A DNA stretch of 64,000 bases. Source: Muricea muricata (taxonomy: Eukaryota; Cnidaria; Anthozoa; Malacalcyonacea; Plexauridae). Within the stretch, counting starts at the first letter, position 1. Every line of letters begins with the position of its first letter. The position numbers and the translations under genes are program-made. The notes below the pieces were generated by a model. The model did not search any database. It was given only the letters and a program-made list of their open reading frames with translations, and was not told where the DNA came from. The stretch lies in contig OY979718.1 of assembly GCA_963855995.1 (NCBI GenBank), positions 28,553,282-28,617,281 on the forward strand. The letters run 5' to 3'. Positions 1-11,108 of this stretch are shown in pieces.

Positions 1-1940
1 CTATTCCACAGTTCTGAAGCAAATAGCGCCTTGAAAATACTGCCCTGATGTCTTCGAACGACCATTTTCCATGCAAAGAATCAGCATAGAGGGTTATCTG
101 TGTGGCACGAAAAAAAAACATTGATAAGAGCAAAATGTGATATAAATTATGAAGGGGAATAAGAACCGTACACACGAAAATGTGTCTTCATGACAAGCAA
201 GAATGATGGTTTAAAAAGAAGAGATCGAAAGTCAAAACCTTATCTTAGGGCCTGTTTATGAGCTCATAATTATTGTGAAAATGCATACTCGGCGTGGCAG
301 CTCAAGACATTTGGCGTATCTCCGGCATGCGTTTTACATGGAATGCTCCCCGGTCGGACATCCATAATTCAATTTATTCTTGGTTTAAATTTACAAACAC
401 TGTTGACTTTGCTTGATAAATTTGTGTAACCCCTTGCAAAAACTTGCATCGACATGCCTCTTCTCCCATTTCTGCTCGGAGGCAGTTTTATAGCACTGTG
501 AGATGACGGTAAATAAGAGTGTAAACATTGCAATGGAGTAGAAAGGACATGATAAAATCTCAGACTGTTCATACAAAGGCTCAGGTTAAGTTGTATTTAA
601 TGTAGATTTATACGGGTAAATACAATACTTGAAGGTATAAATCAACCTAAAATATTAACGCTTCAACAAATATCAAGGCTAAACGAAAGACATTTACTAT
701 AAACATTTATATCTTTCTGTAAACGAACTTGCCGTATATATTGCACAGTACTTCATAATTCAGCTTATTTTCCATTTTCTGCACGAATATAATTTGAGAC
801 TGCTGTACCCGTGCTCAGATTCCATGCCTCATGCGGAGCATGTGCAGTAGTCCTATGACAAACTCAGCACGAGAACAATCTGAGAACGCCACACCGGGTA
901 AGCGAGTTAACTCGCTTTCCCAAATTTACTTGCTTTCTATAATTATTCCCTACTACTTTACAATTACCATTGGATTGGAATTTTTCAACGAGTTGTCCCG
1001 CTTAGGCGGGATCCCGCTAGTCGCTTGCCGAGAAACTTGTCTAGGCGGTATGAAAATTGTCATGTAACTTTCCGCCGATCCCGAGTTGTCTCGGCAAGGC
1101 GAGTTGAGAAACCGCACTCAATTCTGAAAATGTAAACAAATATTAGTTATAAAACTCAATTATGTTTCGACACAAGCTTTACATTATCTTGTAGGGTATA
1201 AGTGAGAACAAATTAAGAAAATACAAGCAATGAGCCTTTTCTAAACAAAGTTAACCTTCTATACGTATTCTATACCATTCTATACGTATAAGGAAGCCAA
1301 AATACAATATATAAGCTATTATTAAGTAATATTTATCATGCAAGAGTTGGTCGAGTGTCGAGTATTTACCATCTTAACGAGTTTATTCAACTTGTTTAAT
1401 TAAACGAGCACAAACAAAATAACAATAATAGCAGCATGTAGGAAGCCCCGGCGTGGCTAGCATCCACCCTTTGCCCGCATTAACTATCCTTTAAAATAGG
1501 GAAGGACGGAAGCAGCGGCAGGCGTTTCATACACATCACCGTAAACTATTGCCGTTTTTCCGTTTTTAATGCGTTTCTTTCGAGTAAAATCGATATAGTT
1601 GTCAAGAGCAGGTATGAATAAAAAAACATGAATCAATCATAGACTGTAAATTCGCAATAGAATACGGCGAAAACGACAGCATTTAGCAAAAAATGTATCT
1701 ACGAATTAAAGTGATTTAAATGAGGCCGATTACTACATTTTTCTAAGGCTAAGCTTTCGTCATGATACGACATCGTCAGAGATAAGAAAAATATAGAATA
1801 TCAGTTACATATTATACAAGCAAGCTAAGCAATTGTGTAAAAATATATATACAAATTAAGTGACTAATGGTCTAGAGAGATAAAAACAGGATGTGTAATT
1901 TCGTTCCTCTCGGGAAATTAGTTGTGGTTTCTCCTTTTTA

Positions 1941-2255
1941 GGTGCTGATTACATGATCCCGCATACCCGGGATTAAATGAAGCGTAAAATGATCTTGAGG
2001 TATTGAAAAAAGTCATTTATGAATTACGAAACAGCCAAAGTTAGAATGCCTTCAGTGCTGATGAATGAAAAGATATATTTTGCAAAAATTTATGCCCGAC
2101 ACTATTTTGTTTATTTCATATTTCGGCAAAACAAAAATCTCGAGCAATCAGGAATTAGACATTTTTTATACCATAAACTATGACTCATTTCAATACCTCA
2201 AAATCATTTTACGCTTCATTTGATCCCAGGTAAGCGGGATCATATAATCAGCCCC
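1941..2255. mobile_element. MITE, Harbinger-like, TTA duplication
   Basis: A 315 bp element whose two ends are inverted copies. The left end is GGTGCTGATTACATGATCCC and the right end is its complement with few differences; matching continues inward past the block around TGAAGCGTAAAATGAT. It is flanked by TTA on both sides (1938-1940, 2256-2258), the 3-bp target duplication typical of PIF/Harbinger. No coding capacity. Confidence 0.75.
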
Positions 2256-2349
2256 TTAATGTACACAGCTTCCTTCAGTCGTAAATTTATCGGATCAGTG
2301 TCCTTAGCAATAATGTATAATAATTTAGATGTTTAAATACCGATGATCA

Positions 2350-2516
2350 GGGTTCTCACAATCTGAGGAAATTTCCTTAGATTTATGCTGTTTCTATGGG
2401 GGTGGTATTAGGCATAATGAGGATATTATGCATTCCTTTCAAAATTTTATTGTTCGGCTAATTCCCAACCACCCTCCCCCTATAGAAACAAGGATATGGA
2501 ACTTAGTTGTGAGAGT
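2350..2516. repeat. Inverted-repeat element
   Basis: The ends GGTTCTCACAA and TTGTGAGAGTG face each other, and an inner pair TGTTTCTATGGGGGTGG and CCACCCTCCCCCTATAGAAACA extends the match. Probably a small decayed MITE. I cannot name the family. Confidence 0.5.
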
Positions 2517-2539
2517 GCTGCCGATGATGCTAATTAGGA

Positions 2540-3770
2540 TAGATGCTCTCTTATCCTATCATGCAAATGTCTAATTGTGCTGCCAATATAAATGTGTTGG
2601 CATTTATAGCAATTAATCTTGCAGACAATGTTTTTCTTGAAGCAAATTTGTCTTTGGCAGTAGCACAATCTGGTCGTTTACATATGGGTTGATCGGTTTT
2701 CATATTCAACACGTGCCGTAATGACGTGGATTTATGGATAATTCTCACCGGGAGGCCCTCGCGCTTAAAAATGTGTTTAATTTTGTGATCAACAGCATCT
2801 GAAACATATGGGATGCGGAGGTATAGCTAGTTGGTGTCGCTATTTGGGCGTCGTTTATGAGTCTTGGTGTTCGGACGAATCCGGTTTGCTAGTATTCGTT
2901 GAGGATTAAGGTGCGAGTGAACTCGTAGTGGTGTATGTCTTTGCCAGATTGTGATGAGCATCGTTGGTCAAATCAGTTTCTTTCGTTTTGTATGACGTTG
3001 GTTTTCAGTCGTTTGGTACTGCTGATTTGTAATGCATAAAGATCGGTTTCCTGGCTTATTTCCAATAGAATTCGAATTCCGCTTCTCCGTGTTCTGTTAT
3101 AGTAACTGTAAAATCTAAGAGTGATAGGGATTTGCCGTTAGTTGTTTTCGGTTTTTCTATCTCGAATTTTATGTTAGGACGTGTTTCGTTCACGATCTTA
3201 TGGAAGTTTTCTGCCTCTGCCTCGTCGGTAGTTTGTCCATAAATATCGTCAACGTATCGTTTATATGGGTCAGTGAGGTTGTAGAGCGCGAGTACACCAA
3301 GTTCCAGCTTATCCATGAACAGGATAGCCAGAATGCCAGAAAGAGAGGAGCCCATAGGTAAGCCATAGATTTGAAGACAAATAGTAGATTTGTATTGGAA
3401 ATATCTATTCCGAAGAATGACTGTTAACAGGGCTCCAATATCGGCTTTGGCAAGTGTTCCAATGGGTGAGGTTATTTGGTCGACGACGTTATTAATAGCT
3501 TCGTGGATAGGGACTGATGTGTATAGGTAAGGAAACTGTCTGTTTAGCTCACAATCTCTTGATTGAATCTGGTTTATTAGTTCTAAGCTATTTTTCAGCT
3601 TGGCCGGGATATCTTTTAGCATGGGTTGCAACATTCTGCACAATAACCACGATAGGCGTGTGGTGGGGCCGCTAATGATTGATACAATAGGTCTAATCTT
3701 GAAGTCTTGTTTGTGTGTTTTAATAAGTTGGTAGAACTGGGTAAATCGGTGTTGGTGGAAGTGTTCCTAC
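2540..3770 (-). pseudogene. Penelope-like element remnant, RT plus GIY-YIG
   Basis: The frame from about 3760 to 3056 carries a reverse transcriptase: FYQLIKTHKQDFKIRPIVS, the fingers/palm segment ending with GLPMGSSLSGILA, and the catalytic YVDD in KRYVDDIYG, followed by LLDFTVTI. After stops and frameshifts, another frame between about 2740 and 2545 gives CKINCYKCQHIYIGSTIRHL then HDRIREHL, a GIY-YIG endonuclease core. RT followed by GIY-YIG in this order is diagnostic of Penelope-like elements. The reading frame is broken several times and both ends are missing, so it is a dead fragment. Confidence 0.88.
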
Positions 3771-4816
3771 GTTCAGTATGCCGAGGGATGTTTCTTTCTT
3801 GTCAAATCTCCTTCCATAAATCTCGACACAAAAATGTATCTGTGTTTTACTTTACCTGTGCATAAACCGGAAGTCGTTGAACAGCTTGAGTAATATTCTG
3901 AAGAATTAACTGTGCAGAACACCACTACATAAATAAGTTTCCCTGCTAACGACACCACTTTTGGAAAGAAAGGCACACATATACGTAATCATGCAAAGCG
4001 GCAAACAGTGCACCTTGAAATTTACTCCAACTCAAAAGTAACTGATTGTTTACCCATAAACAAACCAGCAATCTGCAGTTTAAGGATGATTTCAGGACTT
4101 GAAATTTTAGTATTAAATAGTGCCTACAGCTTAATATTTTCGCAAATAATGCTCATTGATTGCAATGTAAAAAACGTACATTTCAACCATATTTGTTTTA
4201 TAAAACGAACTAGAAAATAAACAATCATGATAATTTTTTATTGTCTTATTGTCGATTGAGAAAAAACCCGCCAGTTAAAACACTTGTACTAAAAGATTTT
4301 TATTTCAACGTTTGATAATTTCTTTTCGTCACATGGTTTTAAAACTATTGGCTATTGGTATTTTTAAGCAAGTGAACATATTCAATTACACGTGAATATA
4401 ACAGCAAAAACAAGTTTACAAAATGGTGACTAGCCGCCGTTATGTACAAATTACGGACAAACAAAGAAATTATTCAACATGACAACAAAATTAAAATAAC
4501 TTCTATAAAAATTACTAAAACAATCATTCAACTAAAAAAGAATTCTCCGATAATTCCCCGATAATCACATCGCCTTCGGCAAATAATTGTTAAATATTGA
4601 ACTGGCTGAAGCTTGCAAAGTAAAAATTTGACCAGGCAACTCGCAGAAATAGACTATTTGTCGTTTAATATAGCAGCTCTCGCTCGCATGCAACACTGAG
4701 TACAATCGCTAAAAATTTGCCCTATAACGTGTACATATGTCGCAGTCGCGGATATTGCATTTCGAATATAGTCAGTTCTAAATAAATTTATTGTGCTCTA
4801 GTTGTGAAGAACAATG

Positions 4817-5627
4817 AGTTTTCAACTTGTTTGGTAAGGTAACTCACCTCCATTAATAGGTGTGTGATAGTGACATGGAAGAAAACTCTTACCAACACAA
4901 AGTTGGAACATTGTGATGACTAAATATCAATTTACTTTCCTTGCAGAAGTTACTGAAACTGCAAGATTAGCACCAGTTTAGTTCAAAAATTAGCAATTTC
5001 TAATTCATAATTTACAGATATGCATTTGAGATTTTAAAATGAAAACAGTTATTGTACAGGCAATTGTTCTCTTTTTAATATAATATATTTTACATTGTTT
5101 ATTTATACTTGATGCAAGTGTGGAGAGTCATTTCTTAAACACAAGTTTGGTGATATATTTTCTGAACTGCATTGTTGTATATTATTATAGAACATAATTA
5201 TGTTTCACAATATCTTGTCATTAAATTCTCACTATTATGCTTGGATGTACAAAACTAGGTGTCACATTAAAGTAATCATAAAATTAACTGCATTCATGTG
5301 GTAATTTTTGAAGTAAATTTATTATTAAATTTGCTGGTTAGGGCTATTTCAGATATGCTAGAGCACCTTTATCTCAAATATATATCTGTAAATTATGAAG
5401 ACATGACCATAACTGTCAATCATAGTGTCTCTAAACTAAAAATATTCTTGCTAATTTTTAATCTAAATTGGTGCTGATCTTGCAATTTTCAGTAACAGAT
5501 GAAGTGAAAGTAAATTGATATTAGTCACCACAATGTTCCAACTTTGTGTCGGTAAGTGTTCTCTCCACTGTCACTATCAGGCACCTATTAATGGGGGCGA
5601 GTTACCTTGCTAAACAAGTTGAAAACT
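4817..5627. mobile_element. 811 bp MITE with about 200 bp inverted termini
   Basis: Starts AGTTTTCAACTTGTTTGGTA and ends with the inverted equivalent finishing TTGAAAACT. The paired termini extend about 200 bp on each side with some indels, enclosing AT-rich DNA with no coding potential. No convincing target duplication, so the superfamily is open. Confidence 0.7.
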
Positions 5628-6384
5628 ACATATGATGAAAGCTAATGAGCACAAGCCCAAATCTTGTGCTCTTTTCAGCTTAGGTAAGTTGCCTCAATAT
5701 AATAAGCACCTATATAATTGTAGTGTTAGAATTACTAATAGCAGTTAGCTGAGTAATATATAATATCACTTGAGTTGAAAGAAATGACACTCAAGTTAAC
5801 AATTAAAACTGAAAATGTATTCGTCCACGGACAGTGTGTAGAAGCCGGTGTATGAAATCGATTAGCTAAATAAACACTGCAAGCAATCTCGGGTGGACAC
5901 AACATGTAATTCCAAGTCTAAATGTCTAATAGTCTTGACCGTTCTGAAAGAATACGATCACGAAATTTATTTCTCATACTTCTCTTACGACAATTATCTC
6001 TCATACATTACAAATATACAGGAAACCATTCAAGAGGCCTGTCAACATAGAGATCTGTCAACATAGCAAGGAGTTCAGGCAATAAAACGCTCGAAATCAC
6101 CAAGAGACCATTTCACATGAACTTTTGTCGATAAATAATTTTGCGACTTTTCACTAAATTCACTCAAATATATGCTTAAAATCTTTGCGTTATGTTTCTT
6201 CTTCCCATAAAACTTGATCAGATGAGTTTCGAAACAAAGGGACGGCAAAATTTGCAAAAAACGTCGATTTTGTAATAGAGTCTATAGTCTTTTGCCCTCT
6301 TGGTCCGCCATGTTGGATTTCTCTTGTTGACCCCACCTCCGCTAGTTATACGTCAGCAATCTATGTCTCCTATATCTATGGGGA

Positions 6385-6822
6385 TTATTGACCGAGCGCA
6401 AAGTCTGTACCATGAAATATCGGACTGAGGTTTTTTATAGTACGGACGATATATAGGTTTTTTAGTACGGATATTTCACAGTACAGACCGAACAAGAGAG
6501 GTCAATAAACTGTTTATTATATGGCTCGCAGTCATTTTCTGAGTTAGTGTGACATTTTGTATTTAAATGATGACGATCGTGGTTTTGTTAATTCGAATAC
6601 AAAAAAGTTGAACATGACAAAACTTTATTTTTTACACATAAAGTTTTCAAACATATCAGTAAAACATTAATTTCATTAATAAATATATTGCAACCAGTAA
6701 AAAGGGCGATTAAAAACACTGGGAAAAAGCCCGGTCCGAGTGCAGAAATTTACGGACCACGGTCCGCACGTCGACCAATCAAAATGCAGGATTTTTCAAA
6801 GCCAAATAATAAATATATAGCA
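6385..6822 (-). mobile_element. Hairpin-tailed element, copy C
   Basis: Read on the minus strand: a body from about 6822 to 6509 with inverted ends around CTATATATTTATTATTTGGC and its complement, the motif CCTGCATTTTGATTGG (6775-6790) near the start, and immediately after the body a 124 bp hairpin (6508-6385) whose arms begin TTATTGACC. The arms contain GTCTGTACTGTGAAATATC and its inverted partner. Same layout as the copies at 49541-49833 and 59466-59858. Confidence 0.6.
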
Positions 6823-7239
6823 CAGCTTTTCTGACACAGCTTTTATTCCAAACAACGGATACAAGATTTCCTACTAACTGAATACGATGGCGCCCGTTAC
6901 CGACCATTTAACGCTAAATTCTTTCTCGGTTACTTTCAGTTTCCACAAATACTTCCAGCTTCGTTTCATGTTTGTGTAGAGGGCTATATCTCTCTTTAAA
7001 TGTATTCGCTGTCATCCCTATATGCTGTTTAACTTCTCGACTTTCCTTTAACATTACTTCGGCTTTGTATACAATACTTCTCGTCAAACAGTTTTCTTAA
7101 AGTGGGCATTATTTATTGCTTCGACAATTACATTTACGTTCACTTACTGCCTTGGCTCCATTCATTTTGTTAAGAACGTGCTTGTTGTGTTTCGAACTTA
7201 CGTTTTTTACATTATCCATACAACTATAGCTAGTAACTT

Positions 7240-7690
7240 TGTTGACATTGTTGCGGGGAGGGGGCTTCTAACGACCTCCAGCAGTCAAGATAGCTGAGCC
7301 ACGAGCTCGCGTGCGTTAGATGCTTACACAAGCAACCTTGACTCGACGTTATTGCTCTTGATAACCAGAGCATAATTTGGAAGTGGTTTTTAATCCATTA
7401 CTTTATCTTATTTCATTATTTAGCTTAGCCACAGGGGCAGGGTCACCACAACAGCGTGAGCCAACTACTGAGGGCCCGTATTACCTATCTCATCCTGTCA
7501 ACTTTCCCTGTGGGAGGAAACTGGAGTACCCGGAGAAAACCCACGACTTTCGGCAGAGCGTTGAATATGCTCTTTTCACATGAGGATGGGCTTAAGTCCA
7601 CCTTACTGTTGATAGAACTCGGAACCTTAGAGGTTAAAGGCGAGTTGTCAGACCACTACACCACCGAAGCCCCAACAATACACGTATGAC
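7240..7690. repeat. Probable dispersed repeat with GGAGAAAACCC block
   Basis: More GC-rich than its surroundings. It contains CCTGTGGGAGGAAACTGGAG followed by TACCCGGAGAAAACCCACG, a block I recognise as widely repeated in marine invertebrate genomes. Overlapping open frames on this strand appear to be by-products of that composition. Element family not identified. Confidence 0.4.
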
Positions 7691-9971
7691 GGCGAATTTA
7701 ACTACTAGTATATTTGAGTCAATTTTTATATATTTTTATGTAAAAGTATGCAAGAAACCTTAATATGGCTTGCATAACGCGTTTTCACAGCACTTTAAAT
7801 TGGCAACCATTACAACAAAATTTCTTGTAGCCATGACCTTTAAGGGTTATTTACACAGTTTTCAGTGCGAGTTTTTTTCCACTGTTGCACAGGCATAAGC
7901 GACTAAGCGAATTACAAAAGTTGTTAGTGTATGCATTTATGTACATGTCTATTTTAACAACGGAGAGAAGACGGCCGTGAACGCAGTAATTCTACCTTGT
8001 ATATTAAATGCTAGACGACGTAAAGTTTTCTAGCAGGTTGACCAATGTCATTTAGATGTGTATTTTGACATTTTTCACTCTCATTTTTCACTTTCACGCA
8101 CAGGAAACAGATGCGTCATTTTCTCCTTTCATTTAAAATGGCTTTGAAATATATGACAATCACTGCCATAAATAGTTAAGATATACGGATATCATATGTA
8201 TATTCATACAAAAGCAGCAGTAAATGAGCACCGCAAGCAGGTGATAGACTAAATTACTTCATGTTATGAGATTACTCTGTCTCCTTTGATTTGGAAACTC
8301 GAGTAACTTTAAAGCGGTTAATGTCGCACGAAATTAGGGCTCTAAATAAGCGCGCCTGTATAATAACAACGATCTTTACTTAATCCAAAGAAAGCAAATT
8401 GTTATTACAATATTCTTCCTAATCCTTTTCAATTGCCTCCAACAGGAAGCTGGTAATTAAAGAGATATTCATAGCATAAGTATTATGGTTACCGACCCAC
8501 TGCATACAAAAGGAACGTCGTGATAAAGAGTTCCAACTTGCACATGGCATCGCTAGGATTTGGGCTATTCTAGTAGCGTAACTTTACACAAGCTGTGAAG
8601 TTTATATTGCTTTTTAATTTGGCGCCGAGCTGAGAATAATTGGTAATAAAATGAACATACAAAACATACTGACCTATCATAATCCCCTGCGCGATTCAAG
8701 CCACAGGAGGCACATATAGTTATTCTTCATGTACATACGTGGCTGGCATTGAATTATCTTAACCACAAGAAGTCGGCTGCTGAACGGTCGCAAACAAAAC
8801 GCAATGCGACAACACGGTGAGGGAACGAACCCAAAATTAACATACTGTAGATTACTTTCACATCACACTCTTTTAGACAGGTAACATTCGTGCGTTTGCC
8901 TCTATCACGTCATGTGAAATTGCGAAAAAATATCGAGTAGAAAAAGACAGGCTGAGTCAAACGAGGACTATTTTCAAATTCTAAAACAGACACAAAGACC
9001 ACGAAAATATATTCATACAGAACTTGAAAACTCTATGATCAATTGCATGAAAGATCATTCTATGCCTGTTGTAAGCGTTCCGATAACGGTCACTAAAAAA
9101 CACTAATATTTCGCAACATGCATGGTCGCATGTCATGCAGTAGGCTATATTTTGCAGCTACCGTCAACCGGAAACATAAAAATATTTTTGAGGAAAATTT
9201 AGTTGTCGACTAAACTGCTAAAATTTTGTCACAGGTATAAAGTACTATCAGTATAATGCACATTACGCATGAAAAAGATGCAGGTGATATTTAAAGGCAT
9301 ATTGCATAATTACACTTTCTATGGCTGTTGATACTGAGCTGCATAATGGTTAGATACGCGTTATACAAACCGAAAACTACAAAAATATAATTAACAAAAC
9401 GTCACAGTTGTGCATGAACTATACGCTTTTCCGACGTACACAAAACGATGAAAACAAAAGCGGTTTATCTTTAGAAAAAGTTAATCAATTTGCCTTTGCT
9501 GCAGTCGCTTTTTCAACTTCAATAACACGAAATGAAACCGCTCTGTCGGTGTTTGTTTTTTCAAATAGGTAATGCAAACGAAAAGCAACGATCGGCATTT
9601 ACCAAAGAAAAGAATAGCAATGTTTTCATTAAAATTGAAAACGTGTTTCTATTGGCCTTTTATTAAAACTCTAGGTGGTCTCACAACCCCTGCACTGAAA
9701 GTCTGACTAAAAATTCCCTGATAAACTCCCGTAGCAGCTCATAATGCAACTATTATTAAAAGCATATATGGCACCGTGAGAGCTACGCATATGTACAAAA
9801 ATACAGAGGGCAGAAAACATTGCAGAAAACCGCTCGTCATAGTTCAATAATTTGTTGTAATAATGGGATTAGCGTTTGTCTTTCTCATATCGTTTACTTG
9901 CTGCACAAAAGCAAAACGATGTAAACATTGCAAATAACAATTTTTAATTGAACGAGGCATTATAAGATATC

Positions 9972-9977
9972 TTTATT
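9972..9977 (-). terminator. Probable poly(A) signal of mab-21-like gene
   Basis: AATAAA on the minus strand, about 60 bp past the mab-21 stop codon. This is the nearest canonical signal, and implies a very short 3' untranslated region; later signals could also be used. Confidence 0.5.
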
Positions 9978-10034
9978 TCCGTACATATATTTGTGGTATA
10001 TTATATCTCTCTGCACTATATACATTCATATAAA

Positions 10035-11108
10035 TTATAATATTTCCGTAGAATTAGGATTCGTTGCTATTGCGCGAGTAAGTTTCCAAGCCTGATGCGC
10101 AGCATTGTTAAGTACTTCGCGTGATTTTCCAACAAACAAATCAACACCTTTGAGGAAGAAGTGAGGACAGCGACGGCACTGTAGACACGAGACTAACTGC
10201 AACAAAATACCGTTAACACGTTCTCCAAGTGATGTTTCGTCCCATTCATCTTCACGCGGATGTTTTTCACACTCGTACAAAAGTAATGTTTTCATAAGTA
10301 AAGGTTGAATAGGTTTCCCCGGAAGATCTAAGTGTCTCTCAAACAAAGTCTTCAGTATGGCCAAGCACTGTTTACGGCAACTTCCCCGCAAGAGTACGTC
10401 TTCGCCATCAGAGAAATCCAAAACCCATGCGTCACCTTCTGCCGCCTGCGTTTCGTAGCCTGGAAACATATCGCCTGCAAGTAGGTTAAATCCCCGACGT
10501 TTTACAATTTCGATTTCGGAGTGCGATGGCCAAAGTTGGTTATCGGTTGGCCATACACAAACATTCCGGGGCCATATCGCGCCACATTTGAACGCAGGTA
10601 CAAGATTAAGCATATACTGGTCTCCGATTACCAGTACTGTAGATGATGTTCCACGTTGCACACGAACCTGTTCTCTAAAGGAGCACTTCGCAGCGGCTTC
10701 TGCTACCAGAGAATGAAACCTAGCCCTCATTTTTCTAGCTGAAAGATAGCCCGATGCTGTGATAAACTCAGTCCACAACGACATAGAACGCTTCCGTTCA
10801 TCACTGAGTTTAAGCATTGCACAACCTGGCGGGCAGTTGTCGTCAATGAAGTTAAACACTCCCATCTGATTTAGAAACAAACACAACTCAAAACGGGTTG
10901 AGGTGATGACACGAAGACCGGCATAACGGCCGTTTTCTTTCTTAAATGAGGAGATAAATCTGGGTTCCAGACTTTCCACTGCGGAAAGAACGTCGTTGAT
11001 GATTGCAACAATGCTTTCTATGGTTCGGGTAATCTCATGCCTTCTGTTACGGACTCTCTCGTGAACGTACTGCAGAATAAACTTGTTCAGCTCAACGAAG
11101 AATGCCAT
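10035..11108 (-). CDS. MAB21L: mab-21-like protein, intact single exon
   Basis: An uninterrupted 357-residue frame starting at the ATG at 11106-11108 and ending TAA at 10035-10037. Human MAB21L1 and MAB21L2 have 359 residues. The open frame runs on upstream, but I see no ATG in it nearby. It aligns over its whole length with them (from memory): EPRFISS (48-54), LNQMGVFNF (79-87), LKLSDERKRSMSLW, FITASGYLSARK (115-126), CRKQCLAILKTL, YECEKHPRE and NGILLQLVSCLQCRRCPHF (299-317). The family has a nucleotidyltransferase-like fold related to cGAS and acts in neural and eye development in bilaterians; no catalytic role is established for MAB21L1/2. The gene lies inside the last visible NBEA/LRBA intron, on the same strand. 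Intronless structure is normal for the family. Confidence 0.97.
   Translation of the reverse strand: MAFFVELNKFILQYVHERVRNRRHEITRTIESIVAIINDVLSAVESLEPRFISSFKKENGRYAGLRVITSTRFELCLFLNQMGVFNFIDDNCPPGCAMLKLSDERKRSMSLWTEFITASGYLSARKMRARFHSLVAEAAAKCSFREQVRVQRGTSSTVLVIGDQYMLNLVPAFKCGAIWPRNVCVWPTDNQLWPSHSEIEIVKRRGFNLLAGDMFPGYETQAAEGDAWVLDFSDGEDVLLRGSCRKQCLAILKTLFERHLDLPGKPIQPLLMKTLLLYECEKHPREDEWDETSLGERVNGILLQLVSCLQCRRCPHFFLKGVDLFVGKSREVLNNAAHQAWKLTRAIATNPNSTEIL

Noticed and set aside
7377-7689. Overlapping plus-strand frames as a secreted-protein gene
   Set aside because: They lie on a GC-richer dispersed repeat block (GGAGGAAACTGGAG type); no signal sequence or splice sites support a gene.
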